The notes under the pieces: generated by a model | The model's database searches: none | What the model saw: only the letters and a program-made list of their open reading frames with translations | Told to the model about the DNA's origin: nothing | Origin: Linnemannia schmuckeri | Taxonomy: Eukaryota > Mortierellomycota > Mortierellomycetes > Mortierellales > Mortierellaceae | Length of the DNA stretch: 64,000 bases | Direction: 5' to 3' | Assembly (NCBI GenBank): GCA_029449235.1 | Contig: JANATG010000019.1 | Coordinates: 372,001 to 436,000, forward strand | Made by a program: the position numbers and the translations under genes | Shown here: positions 41,764-53,137 of the stretch, piece after piece | How the letters are laid out: each line of letters opens with the position of its first letter | How positions within the stretch are numbered: position 1 is the stretch's first letter

Positions 41764-42871
41764 ATTTTTGTTTTTGTGTTTGTGTGTATGAAGAAGAAGA
41801 AGAAGTAGAGAGGATGATGAAGTGATTTGTAGAGGATGAAAAAGGAGTGTGGGAAGTTAAAAAAGAAAAATGAAAAAAGAAAATGGGGACGCCATGGTAT
41901 TTAGGCGGAAAAAAGGGCAAGCATTTTGCTTAAGAGGAAGAAGAGTTGGGACACTAGATGTGGAAGTGAAAAATAACCATTTTTGGGATGTAACCTATCA
42001 AAATGACGTCCAGAGTGGTAGAGGGGTACATGATAGTCAATGCAGAGAGGATGTTAGTAGTACTTTGTCCCGGGTACAATGCTTATCCCTGTTTGTCTTC
42101 TACCTCTTAATGAAACGAGCACCCCTCAGAGGACAATTGCTGATGAATTTTGGTTATTTTACGTAACAACGTCCTTCAAAAGAAGGACAAGCGGAGTGCG
42201 TGAAATGTGAACGAAACAAATAATTGAAATGAACACAAGGCAGGGTGGACAACAGCCCCTATCATTCAAACTCCACATTGAACGACACCCTTCTTGCCTT
42301 CTTGGGCCATATATCAATGAATCCTCGGAGAGGTGATTCTTTCATAGGTCTCCTTCTAACTAATGCCAGTCTGGATCCTTGAGAACTAAAAGGGTTTATC
42401 TCTATTCTCATATCGTCCTGTCAGATCCGCAAACTGAACGAGACCTTTCAAAAAAAAAAAAAAAAAAAGAGTTCATCATTCATCATTGATCTGGGACATA
42501 AGAGAGTTGGAGAAAGACCTACTACTGCACCTGGAAGAGCCTAGGATCCAGAACTTCCTCCTATGTTAGGTTGTGAAGGTGGACAATCGCAGTTTAATCA
42601 GTAAGATACGCGACTGCACACAGTGGCGGGCAGGTAGGGCGGATATCGGAAGAAAGCGTGCGAGGAGGGGATAAGGACTTCAGACTTGAGGGCAAATCTA
42701 CGGGAACAGAAAGATAAAAAAAAGAAGGTTTAGCGAGTCACAACAGTTGGACAGCGAAGAATAAAAAAAAAGTGATTTCAAATGAGTTGCGATTCGCTCT
42801 TCACTTCTCTTCCTCTCTCTTTAAATTCATTTGGACCCCCTTCACCAATCAGCACAACAACAAACACTACA
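41764..42871. other. Divergent spacer between DUF1772 copy 1 and CFD1
   Basis: About 1.1 kb with no gene recognised; an A19 run lies near 42450-42468. An in-frame ATG at 42782, 90 nt before the chosen CFD1 start, lies in the probable leader. Confidence 0.45.
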
Positions 42872-44155
42872 ATGTCGATGCAACAACCTCCACAACTCGA
42901 CGGTGTCAAGCACATCATCCTCGTCATGTCCGGAAAGGGTGGTGTCGGCAAATCCTCGGTCACCACACAACTGGCTCTATCCCTCGTAGCAAGGGGAAAG
43001 ACCATCGGAGTACTCGATATCGATCTCTGTGGACCCTCTATCCCCCGCATGTTGGGACTCGATGGCAAAGGTGTCCATCAATCTTCCGCCGGGTATGGAT
43101 CACTTGTTTTCGAGAGGATGTTTCTTTATTGTTGCACCATCGTTTGACTAATCTGTTTTGTGTTGACTCATTTATATCAATGATACATTAGATGGGTGCC
43201 GGTATTTGCTGATGAAAAGAAACAGCTGTGCTGCATGTCGATTGGATTCATGCTCGAGAACAAGGATGACTCTGTCGTCTGGCGTGGGCCCAAAAAGACA
43301 GGTATGTTACGAATGCTCTTTATCAGGAGATGTACAGGATAACGTTGTTAGTCGATGACAAATGACTAATTACTCGCTTTCCATTGTCATTGAACCAAAT
43401 AGCGATGATTCGCCAGTTTTTGACAGATACATGCTGGGGCGAGCTGGATTACTTGATCGTTGATACACCACCAGGTACAGAAGAATACACAGGATATAAT
43501 CATACGTCCCAACAATTCACATGGACCAACACCCTGCAAGAGTGACTAATGGATCGCTCACTCACGGATACCTTGATACATAATTAATTAGGCACATCGG
43601 ACGAAAATATCTCGATTGTGGAGCATTTAAAGGCATACAACCCAGACGGAGTGGTGTTGGTGACGACTCCTCAGGCAGTGGCTCTGGCCGATGTCCGGAA
43701 ACAGGTCAGCTTCTGTCGTCAGGTCGGCGTGCCCATCCTTGGTCTTGTCGAGAACATGAGTGGCTTCATCTGCCCCCACTGCGCTGTAAGTTGTTTTTTT
43801 GTCGTTTTTTTTCTCGTTGCGGTGCTGTAATGTGAAGTTCCGGTTGATGGCACATGTAGCTAATTATTTTGTCACTTCTGCTCTCACCTTGTTCTGGTTT
43901 CCTTCCTGGGATTAACGAATCTATGCTCAACCGGATATATCCACATCAAAGGAATGTAACAACTTGTTCTCGGCAGGAGGAGGAGAGGCTATGTCAGAAG
44001 AATTTGCACTGAACTTTTTGGGCAGGGTGCCCATTGATCCTACTTTGACAGCAATGGATACCGATCTGGTGACGCAATTCCCTACCTCGTCGCTATTCCC
44101 TGTCTTTTCCAAAATCACCGACAAAGTCGAGGAATTTGCCACTCGCTCCCAGTAG
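42872..44155 (+). CDS. CFD1: Cytosolic Fe-S cluster assembly P-loop NTPase (Cfd1/NUBP2)
   Basis: Five exons: 42872-43092, 43192-43301, 43403-43474, 43592-43785, 43952-44155; 266 residues, typical for Cfd1. The start MSMQQPPQ puts the domain at the usual place, with the deviant Walker A SGKGGVGKSS near residue 20. Further motifs: VLDIDLCGPSIPRMLGL, SVVWRGPKKTAMIRQFL, WGELDYLLIVDTPPGTSDE-like switch (LDYLIVDTPPGTSDE), VLVTTPQAVALADVRKQ, VENMSGFICPHCA followed by ECNNLFSAGGGE. The CPHC(A)EC cysteines bind the bridging Fe-S cluster in the Cfd1-Nbp35 scaffold of the CIA pathway. Acts in the cytosol to mature nuclear and cytosolic Fe-S proteins. Lies between two divergent/convergent DUF1772 paralogues. 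Confidence 0.94.
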
Positions 44156-44494
44156 ATTCAGCTTGTGGAGCGTTAAGTGATGTGCAGGATGAGGATGAGA
44201 TAGGAATATGAATGCGAGGTACCATAGACAACTAAGAAAAACACATAATGTACAACATAGCATAACAAGCGATAACAAAACAAACGATTCGATATTCGTG
44301 TGCAATAGTGTCTATTTTTTCATTTGTTCGTTGAAAAGTGACAGTGCAACAGAGAGAAATGTCAAATTTCCAAAAACGACAAGCGTCCAAATCTAGACTT
44401 GCCGTTCCACCTTCTTCCTTATGCTCCTCCGAACCACTTCCATGTCTCTGTCGGTACTCCTTCCATCATCACCTCACTCTTCCTCCCATATCCT
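44156..44494. other. Convergent spacer between CFD1 and DUF1772 copy 2
   Basis: Short 3'-flanking region between convergent stop codons. No additional gene. Confidence 0.5.
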
Positions 44495-45176
44495 CTACTT
44501 CAAAAGGACACCTCCAACGCGACCAGAAGGCCCACGCAACGCACCATAAAGCGTCAACACCAGCGCGCCATAACTGATCACCGTCCGTCCAAAATGCAGC
44601 GCGTCCCAACGGATCAACATTTCCTCAACAGATCGATCGTCGCCTCCACGTTTCCGGATCTCGAGTAACTTTTTGTTGATGGGGAGGAGCAACAAGTGTG
44701 AGTAGGGGATCAGGGAGGTCATGAGGACGGAAGAGTAGAGATAGTAAGGGTTTGCGGTCTTGTAGAATAGGATCATGCCGCCTAGAGCGCTGAGCACCGT
44801 CGTTGTCATCTGCAGCGCTATGTAGATTTATCAGTGGATAGATCAAGGTGGAGAGAGTGGTGATGGGAGGAGGATGTCAGTAAGGTATTGCTGATGTTAA
44901 CTTTGTCACCAGAAGTTAGTTACCTTTCACAAAAAGCCAAAACAAACAACAAGAGAGAGAGAGAGAAGGGAACATACGCTTGGCGAGGAGGAACATTTCG
45001 GCCCAGACGGCGAGGGATGAGGCAGAGGCAAACTTGCGGAGGGAAGGCATGACGATGAGGTTGTAGTTGAGGGATGTTCCCGCAAAGACGCCGATCGACG
45101 AGATGGTGAGGACCTTTGTGACCAGCAAGATGTTGGAGCTGCTCGCGAACGCCTTGAACTCGTGTGCAACCGGCAT
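44495..45176 (-). CDS. DUF1772 family membrane protein (copy 2)
   Basis: Two exons, 45176-44978 and 44817-44495, 173 residues, starting MPVAHEFKAF. Same architecture as copy 1: TSLNYNLIVMPSLRKF, AVWAEMFLLAK, LGGMILFYKTANPYYLYSSV, LIPYSHLLLLPINKKLLEIR and a C-terminal helix ISYGALVLTLYGAL. Exon 1 is again exactly 199 nt and the intron phase is identical, so the two genes are local duplicates. Protein identity by eye is only moderate, so the duplication is old or the copies diverge quickly. Four membrane segments; enzymatic role unknown. Confidence 0.82.
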
Positions 45177-45983
45177 TTTTGTGTTGTTGTTTCCTTTTAT
45201 TTTGGTGGTGACGTTGTGGGAGTGTGTTGGTGAAGGTGTGGTGAGGTTGGGTCTTGCGTTCTCTTTGTGTGGTGCTTGTGGTTTGGAGAGTCGAGTCCTT
45301 GATCTGTGTGCGCGAGTCCTGGAGTCCTGGCTTGTCGTGGCTTGACTTGTGCGGATGGACGGTGGGGAGGTAGTTGTTGTTTTGTACTCCTGAGAAAAAA
45401 TCAAGAAAGAGAAGAGGAAAGGGAGAATCGGAAATGAGGAACAAAAGAGAAAAAAGAGGAACAGAAAAAGGGGCGAGTGTGACTGATATGTAGAGTGGTG
45501 GGAGTAAGATGATGACATGTTGGAAAACTGCCTGTTCAGGCCAAGGATCACTCTTATTCGCTCATGACATTGCAGCAAGCAAAAAAGGATTATCGTCATT
45601 CCTGCCTGGCCTGACCCTTCGTTTCCTCCTTGCTCTTTTCCCTATGGTGTGCGCATGGGACACATCATAGCCTTGGGTTATTGGGCGAAATGGCATGTCG
45701 TCAGGTGACGCTCTATTCGTGTTCCTGCAAGTGCACAAGTTCAAGCACACACCCCTTCCTGCCTTTTGCGGGATTTTCTCCAAATTGCCTCAAGCTGGCC
45801 TTTTTTTTTTTTTTTTTTTTTTTGAAGCTCTCCTTGACGAGCTAATTCCCACCCTCCGTCACCTTTACCTTTCCTCTTATCCTTCATCTCTTCAATCTCT
45901 TTTTTTCCTCTCCTTCTCCACAATTCCTCTACTCCCACTCCCACCCACTTACACTCACACGACAATAACATATACCAACAAAA
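45177..45983. other. Divergent spacer
   Basis: 5' regions of DUF1772 copy 2 (minus) and the disordered protein gene (plus). A T run of about 23 bp lies near 45801-45823. No gene seen. Confidence 0.5.
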
Positions 45984-47603
45984 ATGGCGTCTGTAATGCT
46001 CTTCCCAAACGTAGCAACTCACCGCAGGATGCCCCACCTGTCCAAGGAGCCCAAAGAGACTACGTCCAAGCCAACCGCCGATATCAATGTTCATCAGCAG
46101 CAAACGACTGTCCTCCCCCCACATTCCTCTGCTGCTCCGCTTTCCTCCTCCAGCACTGACCGCACAGACAATATCAACAACAGCAATAATGCCTCAAAGG
46201 CAATTGCTTCGTCGTCGTCCTCAACTCCACAACAATTACAACTGCAGAGTTCAGCGACTGGCAAGGGCCATCTCACTCTCAGCACAGCTACCACCACCGC
46301 CACGACTCCTTCCGGCAACAGTAACAACAACAGCAGCAAACAGGTTACTTCTGGTGCTTCTTCGTCAAGTTCTCTTCCTGTCGAAAGCGCTGGAGGATAC
46401 TTCTCGACGACGCCATCCACGTCTGAGTCTGCCGTCTCCACGCCCCTTGCCGATCCTCGCCACCACCCCAACAGTCAAGATCGTGAGAGTTCTTTACATG
46501 GTCATGGCCGGGATCACGGCGATGGTGAACACTCTCCTCAGCTACACCTCTCCTTCCTCCAACACAACCAACACCAACAGCAGCCCCTGAATGCGCCACA
46601 TGGGCCATGTCTTTCCAACTACCCCTCGTCGTCGTCACCTCCTCTTCCTCCTTCAGGGACAACATCAATATCATCATCATGTCCGTCCACCACTACAACA
46701 TCTGCGACCCACGAGTCTAGACTAATCAAGTCAGCACTCTATGACGCCTTCGGGTGTCTATACCATCCTGTCCAACATACCCATGCGTCTTGCTCACCTT
46801 CTGGACTCTGCGGTCAAACCGGAAAATTGACGATGTGCACTGCTGGTAGTAGTAGTAGCCAGGCACAGGCACAGGCGCAGGGGATGTTGAGGTCGGGAGA
46901 GGTGACTCCGTCGCTGATCAGTCCGTCGCCGAGAGCCATGTCGCCCATGCTCCGTCCACATCTGGGCCCATCCGCGCCCATTACTCCTTTGGAGTTATCT
47001 TCAGAAGAAGGAATCTCGAGCCATGGCCATGGTCATGGTGCAGGAGGATACTTTGGAACTATGCATGGTCATGGATCAGTGTCAGGATCTTCAGCGTCGT
47101 CAAGACAGTTGCACCAGCACCAGCACCTTGCACCAAACCATTATTATACCCATCATCATCACAGCCTTCATGGACACGGACAACAACAACAACAACAACA
47201 ACACCCTCTTCCACCTGTACCTTCATTACTGAATCGAACAGGATCCTTCTCCAAGCACAAACCCCAACACCAACATATCTATGAAGACACCATCCTCCAT
47301 CCTCAGCATCATCACAACTCCAATGCCGGAAGTAATACCAACAGCAGCCTGTTATCAAAAAAGTCTTCTCTAGGAGATATTCATCTGGACCCGACAGAGC
47401 ACCCAGTCCTGTGTTCATTGCAGACACTCAGTCTGACACACCCGCATCCTGCGAACCATTATCATCCGCATTTGGGGCATGATCTGGGGCATGATCGCGT
47501 TTCGATCTCGGACCCGGATTTGTCTAGCAACAGTACTAGGAGTATGACGACTGTGCCGTTAACACCGAGTGGGGTTTTGTCCAAGACTGGTCCGAAGGCA
47601 TAG
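45984..47603 (+). CDS. Intrinsically disordered His/Gln/Ser-rich protein, unknown
   Basis: Single exon, 539 residues from MASVMLFPNVATH in an AACAAAA leader context. Most of the sequence is low-complexity: Ser/Thr/Asn-rich N-terminus, His/Gln clusters (HNQHQQQ, YYTHHHHSLHGHG, a seven-Gln run) and Pro-rich segments. Islands that look conserved are ESRLIKSALYDAFGCLYHPV near the middle, GEVTPSLISPSPRAMSPML, SLLNRTGSFSKHK and DPTEHPVLCSLQTLSLTHP. Several SP/TP sites suggest phosphoregulation, by inference. No domain recognised. Could be a regulatory or scaffold protein; no function assigned. Confidence 0.65.
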   Translation: MASVMLFPNVATHRRMPHLSKEPKETTSKPTADINVHQQQTTVLPPHSSAAPLSSSSTDRTDNINNSNNASKAIASSSSSTPQQLQLQSSATGKGHLTLSTATTTATTPSGNSNNNSSKQVTSGASSSSSLPVESAGGYFSTTPSTSESAVSTPLADPRHHPNSQDRESSLHGHGRDHGDGEHSPQLHLSFLQHNQHQQQPLNAPHGPCLSNYPSSSSPPLPPSGTTSISSSCPSTTTTSATHESRLIKSALYDAFGCLYHPVQHTHASCSPSGLCGQTGKLTMCTAGSSSSQAQAQAQGMLRSGEVTPSLISPSPRAMSPMLRPHLGPSAPITPLELSSEEGISSHGHGHGAGGYFGTMHGHGSVSGSSASSRQLHQHQHLAPNHYYTHHHHSLHGHGQQQQQQQHPLPPVPSLLNRTGSFSKHKPQHQHIYEDTILHPQHHHNSNAGSNTNSSLLSKKSSLGDIHLDPTEHPVLCSLQTLSLTHPHPANHYHPHLGHDLGHDRVSISDPDLSSNSTRSMTTVPLTPSGVLSKTGPKA

Positions 47604-49167
47604 TATGGCGGCGATAGATAGTGAGCAAACAAGCCGCATGCCTCCCCTGTGTTTGATAACACAAGTACTCGTGCATAGAGTTATTAAAGACGTTCGTTTC
47701 TTTTTTCTGTTGATCAACAATTTCTACGACTATCGACACGACTTCCTCTTTACTTGTGTTGCCAAAAAGCGAAGCAAATAGGGCATAGTCCAGAGAAGCA
47801 GGAGGGAGCGAGCACAAGGGTGAATGCGCGTGGGATGAAAAAGAGGCACTGAGTGGGATGAAAGGGAAGCAGAGTAGACAGTGAAGCCATGGCCTATCGA
47901 AGAGGGTCGTGGGTGAGGAAAGCGAAGTAGTATCTGTTATGCTTGAGTCCACGTGAGGAGCATGCCGTCATGACTATTATCCTTGTGAATGATAGGGAGC
48001 ATAGGCTACATAATGAAGCGAGCTTTGAACGTGCTGTTGGTTCACTCACAGAGGCATATGAATGGGTTATGGACCTTTCCGGCGCAGGCATAAAAAAGTT
48101 ATTTGTTATTGTTGGCGAACAAACAGATGTTCCTTTCGACAGTTCACACACAAAAAATAGAAATAGGTGAGCCTGCTCCGAAGGGTAGGATGATCCGTTT
48201 GCTCCGTGGGAGAACAAATGGGTCCACTCACAACTCAACACCACAGAAGACAACAGCCAAACGATAAAACAGGAAAAAAAGGAACAAAAAGGGACAAAAG
48301 AGAAGAATGTCGTTGTGGACGACTGATTTCCATTTTTCACAGAGTATTCACAGGGATCCAATGGTCTATGGATAGCATGAACGCAAACTATTGGAACCCT
48401 CGTTTTGTTTGCCACATATCCCCCCCCCCCCCGTTTCGTTTCTCAGTCCGTGCAAATTGCCCGCATCCAGTCTGGGGTTACAATAGTCACAAAACTCACG
48501 ATCAAAAGCGATGATGATGACGAGCAGCAACAGCAGCATGTGGCAAAATAAATCCAAAAAAAAATCTGGGGTCAATTTAGTACCCTTTGTTTGTATTCAT
48601 CTTTGCTTCTTTTTTGTTTCATAAACCTGCTTCATCTTTTTTTTTTTTTTTTTTTTAATGGCTATTGACCGTTGACACCCAATATTGACTTGCAGTGATG
48701 ATGAAGAACAACAATAATGATAGGCAGGAACAACAGCAAGGAACAAAAACAGTGATGTGTGTGAATGTGTATGCGATTTTCAATTGCCTCCTCTTCTTCA
48801 CTCTCCCCTGTCGTTACTCCTCCGTTCGGAGTCAACGACTTAAAATTTTTCTTTTTCTTTTCTTTGTCATGGACGGATGGGATGGGATGGGATGGACTTT
48901 TTGATTTTTCTTTTTCGGAGTAAGGAAAAGTGTGAAAAAGGGTGAGAGAATGTGAGTGAGCAAGCCCTCTTTTTGCTTCTTTTTTTCTTTTCTCTTTTCT
49001 GAGGATCTTCCTTCTTCCTTTCTCACTCCTCCTCTCATTCCCGACACCTTTTCCTTTCTTCCTTCTCTTTTCTTTTCTTTTCTTTTTTTCTCATCCAGCA
49101 TCCATACACTCCCCACTCTCCACTCTTCCCTCTCTATTCTAACGACCCATACTTACATACATACATC
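47604..49167. other. Intergenic, nothing supported
   Basis: Contains a C11-12 run at 48421, a T18 run near 48639-48656 and CT-rich DNA before the carrier gene. Small frames at 47894-48415 have no recognisable content. Confidence 0.45.
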
Positions 49168-52100
49168 ATGTCCACAGCAACTGTCGTCGAGCCAGACCCT
49201 AGTCCTACCCACGTAGAGGCTACAAAGGACAGGACCTCCATCAAACTCATGGACCTACCCATGACCAAAAAGAACAAGGACAAGAACAAGGATACCAACT
49301 CGACTACTGCCGATACGAATAACAGCAGTGAACATAGCAAGCAACAACACTCTTCGTCCTCGCCTTCTTCCTCTTCTTCGTCAATATCTTCTTCAAAGAC
49401 GAAAAAAAAGTCAGCGGCGGCGGCCAATATCGAACACGATTCGGACCCCTCCTTCCTCCCTGCAGACGATAACGAGGACGAAAACAACGCCACCACTACA
49501 GGAACGACAAAAGAACAAAGCAACAGCAGGGACAAGGAATCACAGGACAATGCCACCACCTCGGAATCGGTCGAAGAGGACGAAGATCAGTCGTCGGCAA
49601 AGCATCGCGTCGGAAACCCTCCTCATTACGAGACCCGCGAGGAACGACTGATCCGGATCCGGAAACAATTCAATCAGCTGGACGAGCAACGATCAGGATT
49701 CATCGATGCCAACTCTTTGGTGACCTTTTTTGCTGACGTGACCCCCGACAAAAACGTTCAGCAGCGGTATGCTGACGAGCTATTACAGCTCTGTCATTCC
49801 AGGGCCTTGCGCCGGAATCGAAGCAACTCTAAGGGACAAAGTGGAGCTCAACGCAACAGGAATAACAATGGTCAGGACGATAACACAAATAACGACGATG
49901 GCTTGTCGGATCAGAGGAGCAATCATAGCGACAGGACGTCTGAATCGAACAGCCACTCGGATCGCGCCTCCCACAATGGACGACTTCATTACGACGACTT
50001 TCAGGTCTTTGTGGAGGAAAAGGAAGAGAGGTTATGGAACCTCTTCCAAGAGATTGACCACAACAACGACAACGGTATGTGCCAACAACGCTCTCTCTTT
50101 GCTCTACACTCGCGTCCCCTATCACCATGAATGTTTTACGTTCTCCTCTCAATTGTATGCAGGGTGGGCCCGAAGAAAAAGAAAACCCCGGCAAAAGGAC
50201 ATTCATTGTGATGTCACAGCAACTCTAACATGGTCAAGTTTTACTAACTACGTCCCAAAAAAAACGTACTATATTTTTTCCGTTCACCTTTACTCAACGA
50301 CCATCTCATACTTCCCACGGGCACTTATTCAAAAAAAACAACAAAAATATCTAGGACTCCAAGCGGACGAGTTGCAGGCATCGCTGACCAAGGCTGGAAT
50401 CGACCTGTCCGATGCAGATCTGGAGCAGTTCATCAAGGCCATGGACAAGGACGGAGATGGAGTGATCGATTACGAGGAATGGCGCGATTTTTTGGTCGTA
50501 AGTCAGGCCCTGTTTCTTTTTTTATTATTTTTTTCTGTTCGTTATTCTTTCTTGTCGTTCTCTATTGCTCTCTTGTCTTCTCGCAGCTCGTTGTCAATAA
50601 TGGGCACACCATTTTATGCAGGAAGAGCAGAAATCACAAAAAACATACAAATTGAGATTGAGCCAACGGGAGCTAGGATTCAGGAAAACAAGAAATAAGG
50701 GCAATGAAGGGAAATAGAAAAAAAAAAAAAAAAAAAGAGTCAACAAGAGGGAGGATTCGAGAGGGTATGCAGTTCTGAAATCTATTGACACCGAGATCGA
50801 CAACTTTCATTATTGTTCGCTTGTTTTCATAACTGATCGGATCGACTCACAAAGAAAATAGGGGACAGAGACCAAAGCTGATTGCACAATTATAAAAGAG
50901 GGGAAGGGAAAGAACAGTTGCAACGCACGGATGGAGCAATTTTGACCACTCATGGGCACATGGACGAAAAAGCGTGAACACAGGGCGAGAGACCAATCGG
51001 AAACGGCATGTACGATGTGTTGCGAGCAGGAACTATTCTATTGTTGGAAGCAGGTCCCAAAAAAAGAAAGCAAAGAGGAGAGGGCGGCAGGGACAGGGGG
51101 CAGTGAGCATGCGTACAGAGAAAAGCGGACAGGGACAGGTACAGGGACAGGCACAGGGACAGTGGGGTCAGAGACATTGCATAAGAGTAATTTTGATTCC
51201 AGTTTCATTTGAGATGAGGTACTTGCATCGTTGTGCAAGTGTTCACTTTTTCAGGGGCAGGTCCAAAATCTGACACCAAAATCATTTGATTAATTTTAAT
51301 TCTTTGTAGCTGCTTCCACGCGAGCCAACACTGAAGGAGATCTTCCACTATGTCCAGGAAGTGGTCGCCCAGGTCGGTGTCGATGGTGATGTCGTCATGC
51401 CTCCCTCAGAGAACGACTATGTCGCTAGGTATCTTTTGGCTGGAGCCATTGCCGGAGCCGTCTCCAGAACAGGTTAGCAAACTGGATAATCATTTGGAGG
51501 CAGTTCATGCGCACATTTTTTTTTATATCTATTTAACAACAATTTGCTTTCCTGAATATGATAGCGACGGCGCCGTTGGATCGATTGAAGGTGTATCTTA
51601 TTACAAACTCGATGCCGGCGTTGACGGGACAAGTGGCTCAGGCGGGTCTTAAGCATATACCCAAACTCTCGACTCCTAGTGCGGTAGCCCCCGTGAAACA
51701 GCGACTGTTGTGGAATGCAATCGTTGATCTATACCATCAAGGAGGTGTCAAGACCTTTTTTCGTGGCAATGGACTCAACATTATCAAGATTGCACCCGAG
51801 TCGGCCATCAAGTTCTACACCTACGAGACCAGCAAGTCGTTTATTGTGCATCATATGCCGTCGATGACTGTGCAGCACCACCACCCACCTTCACCCAATA
51901 CCACGCCTTCTTCGCCTGTTCATGTGCCTGAGATTGCGACTTCTGGACGGTTCTTGGCAGGAGGAATCGCTGGTCTTGTGTCACAGTTCTCGATCTACCC
52001 GCTGGAGACTATCAAGACCAGGATCATGTCTTCGACAGTCAAGGCGAAGGCTCAAAAGGCAGCCGCAGCACAAGCATCATTAGCATCATCAGCATCATCA

Positions 52101-52788
52101 TCATCATCACCATCGGCATCGGCATCATCATCATTGGCATCAACAACATCGGGGACAGGGCCAGGAACAGCAGCAGCAAAACATAAGACGTGCATACGAT
52201 CTGTAGCACGTGAGATGTGGCAACAAGCTGGATTACGAGGCTTCTATCGTGGTCTGGGCCCTTCTCTAGTCGGAATCTTTCCCTACGCAGCCATCGACCT
52301 GTCTGTGTTTGAAACACTCAAGTTTGGATACATGCGGTGGAAGGCAGGTGTGCATGAGGGTGATGAGGGAAGTGAAGAGAAGGCATTGGATCGCCCCAGC
52401 GTGTTTGTGTTGCTCGCCTGTGGAACGATCAGTGGAAGTGTTGGAGCGACGAGTGTGTACCCATTGAGTCTTGTCAGAACTCGGTTACAGGCCCAAGGCA
52501 CGCCACAGCACCCGCAGACTTATACTTCGACATTGGACGTCTTCCGGAAAACGTATGAGCGTGATGGGCTCCGTGGATTCTATAAGGGCATGGTCCCTAC
52601 CCTCACCAAGGTATGGCTCATTCTGTTTATGTACGAATGAGTGCTTGATATTGTTTTCTTATTGAGAGACTTTGAATACTGACGAGTTGCGCGTTTTGTT
52701 TCTTTGTGTTTGTGAAATGTAGGTTGTACCGGCTGTCAGTATCTCGTATGTGGTGTACGAGTACAGTAAACGGGAACTCGGCCTTTAA
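49168..52788 (+). CDS. SAL1: Calcium-regulated mitochondrial solute carrier (SCaMC/Sal1 type)
   Basis: Five exons: 49168-50074, 50355-50497, 51310-51472, 51565-52610, 52723-52788; 774 residues. An N-terminal ~150-residue Ser/Asp/Lys-rich tail precedes EF-hand-like segments (IRIRKQFNQLDEQRSGFIDA; WNLFQEIDHNNDNG; IKAMDKDGDGVIDYEEW, the last being a canonical calcium loop). Then three mitochondrial carrier repeats with PX(D/E)XX(K/R) motifs: APLDRLKV, YPLETIKT, YPLSLVRT, each followed by FYRGLGPSL- or FYKGMVPT-type segments. Family members exchange ATP-Mg for phosphate across the inner membrane, controlled by calcium in the intermembrane space. The protein is longer than the usual ~480-560 residues because of the N-terminal tail, an Asn/Asp/Ser-rich insertion between EF-hands 1 and 2, and an Ala/Ser insertion in carrier repeat 2. 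Intron 1 splits the second EF loop. Confidence 0.9.
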
Positions 52789-53137
52789 TTATTATCATTT
52801 TGAGATTCAGGATATCCTTTCCATCCTCATTTCACCACCTCCCTATTTTTGCCCATTTCTTATTTTTTTCGTGTTTTTTTTCCCCTCAAAAAGTTTAAAG
52901 TAATAGAGATAACGTAGAAGAAAAAAAAAAGTTTCTAAGCAAATAAACCACACCACACACCCCCTCCCTCCTCACTCATTGTAAATCATACATACATCGA
53001 TCACAGATCCAATTTGGGCATGAGGTTTTATGAATAATACATTGATCGGTGCGAGAAAAGAATGACAGGGAGTAGGACGAGATATAAAAATACAAGTGAG
53101 TGAATGATGCAACAAAGAAATACGCTACGATGTGTTT
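52789..53137. other. Convergent spacer
   Basis: 3' flanks of the carrier and PIF1 genes. No gene seen. Confidence 0.5.

Noticed and set aside
42782..42871. Upstream in-frame ATG for CFD1
   Set aside because: The extra 30 residues are Ser/Thr/Pro-rich, and starting at 42872 matches the family's N-terminus. It remains possible.
49783..49989. Antisense frame in the carrier's N-terminal region
   Set aside because: No start context or family features; overlaps Asn/Asp-rich coding sequence.
51117..51165. ACAGGG tandem repeat as a coding or regulatory element
   Set aside because: It is a simple microsatellite inside intron 2 of the carrier gene.
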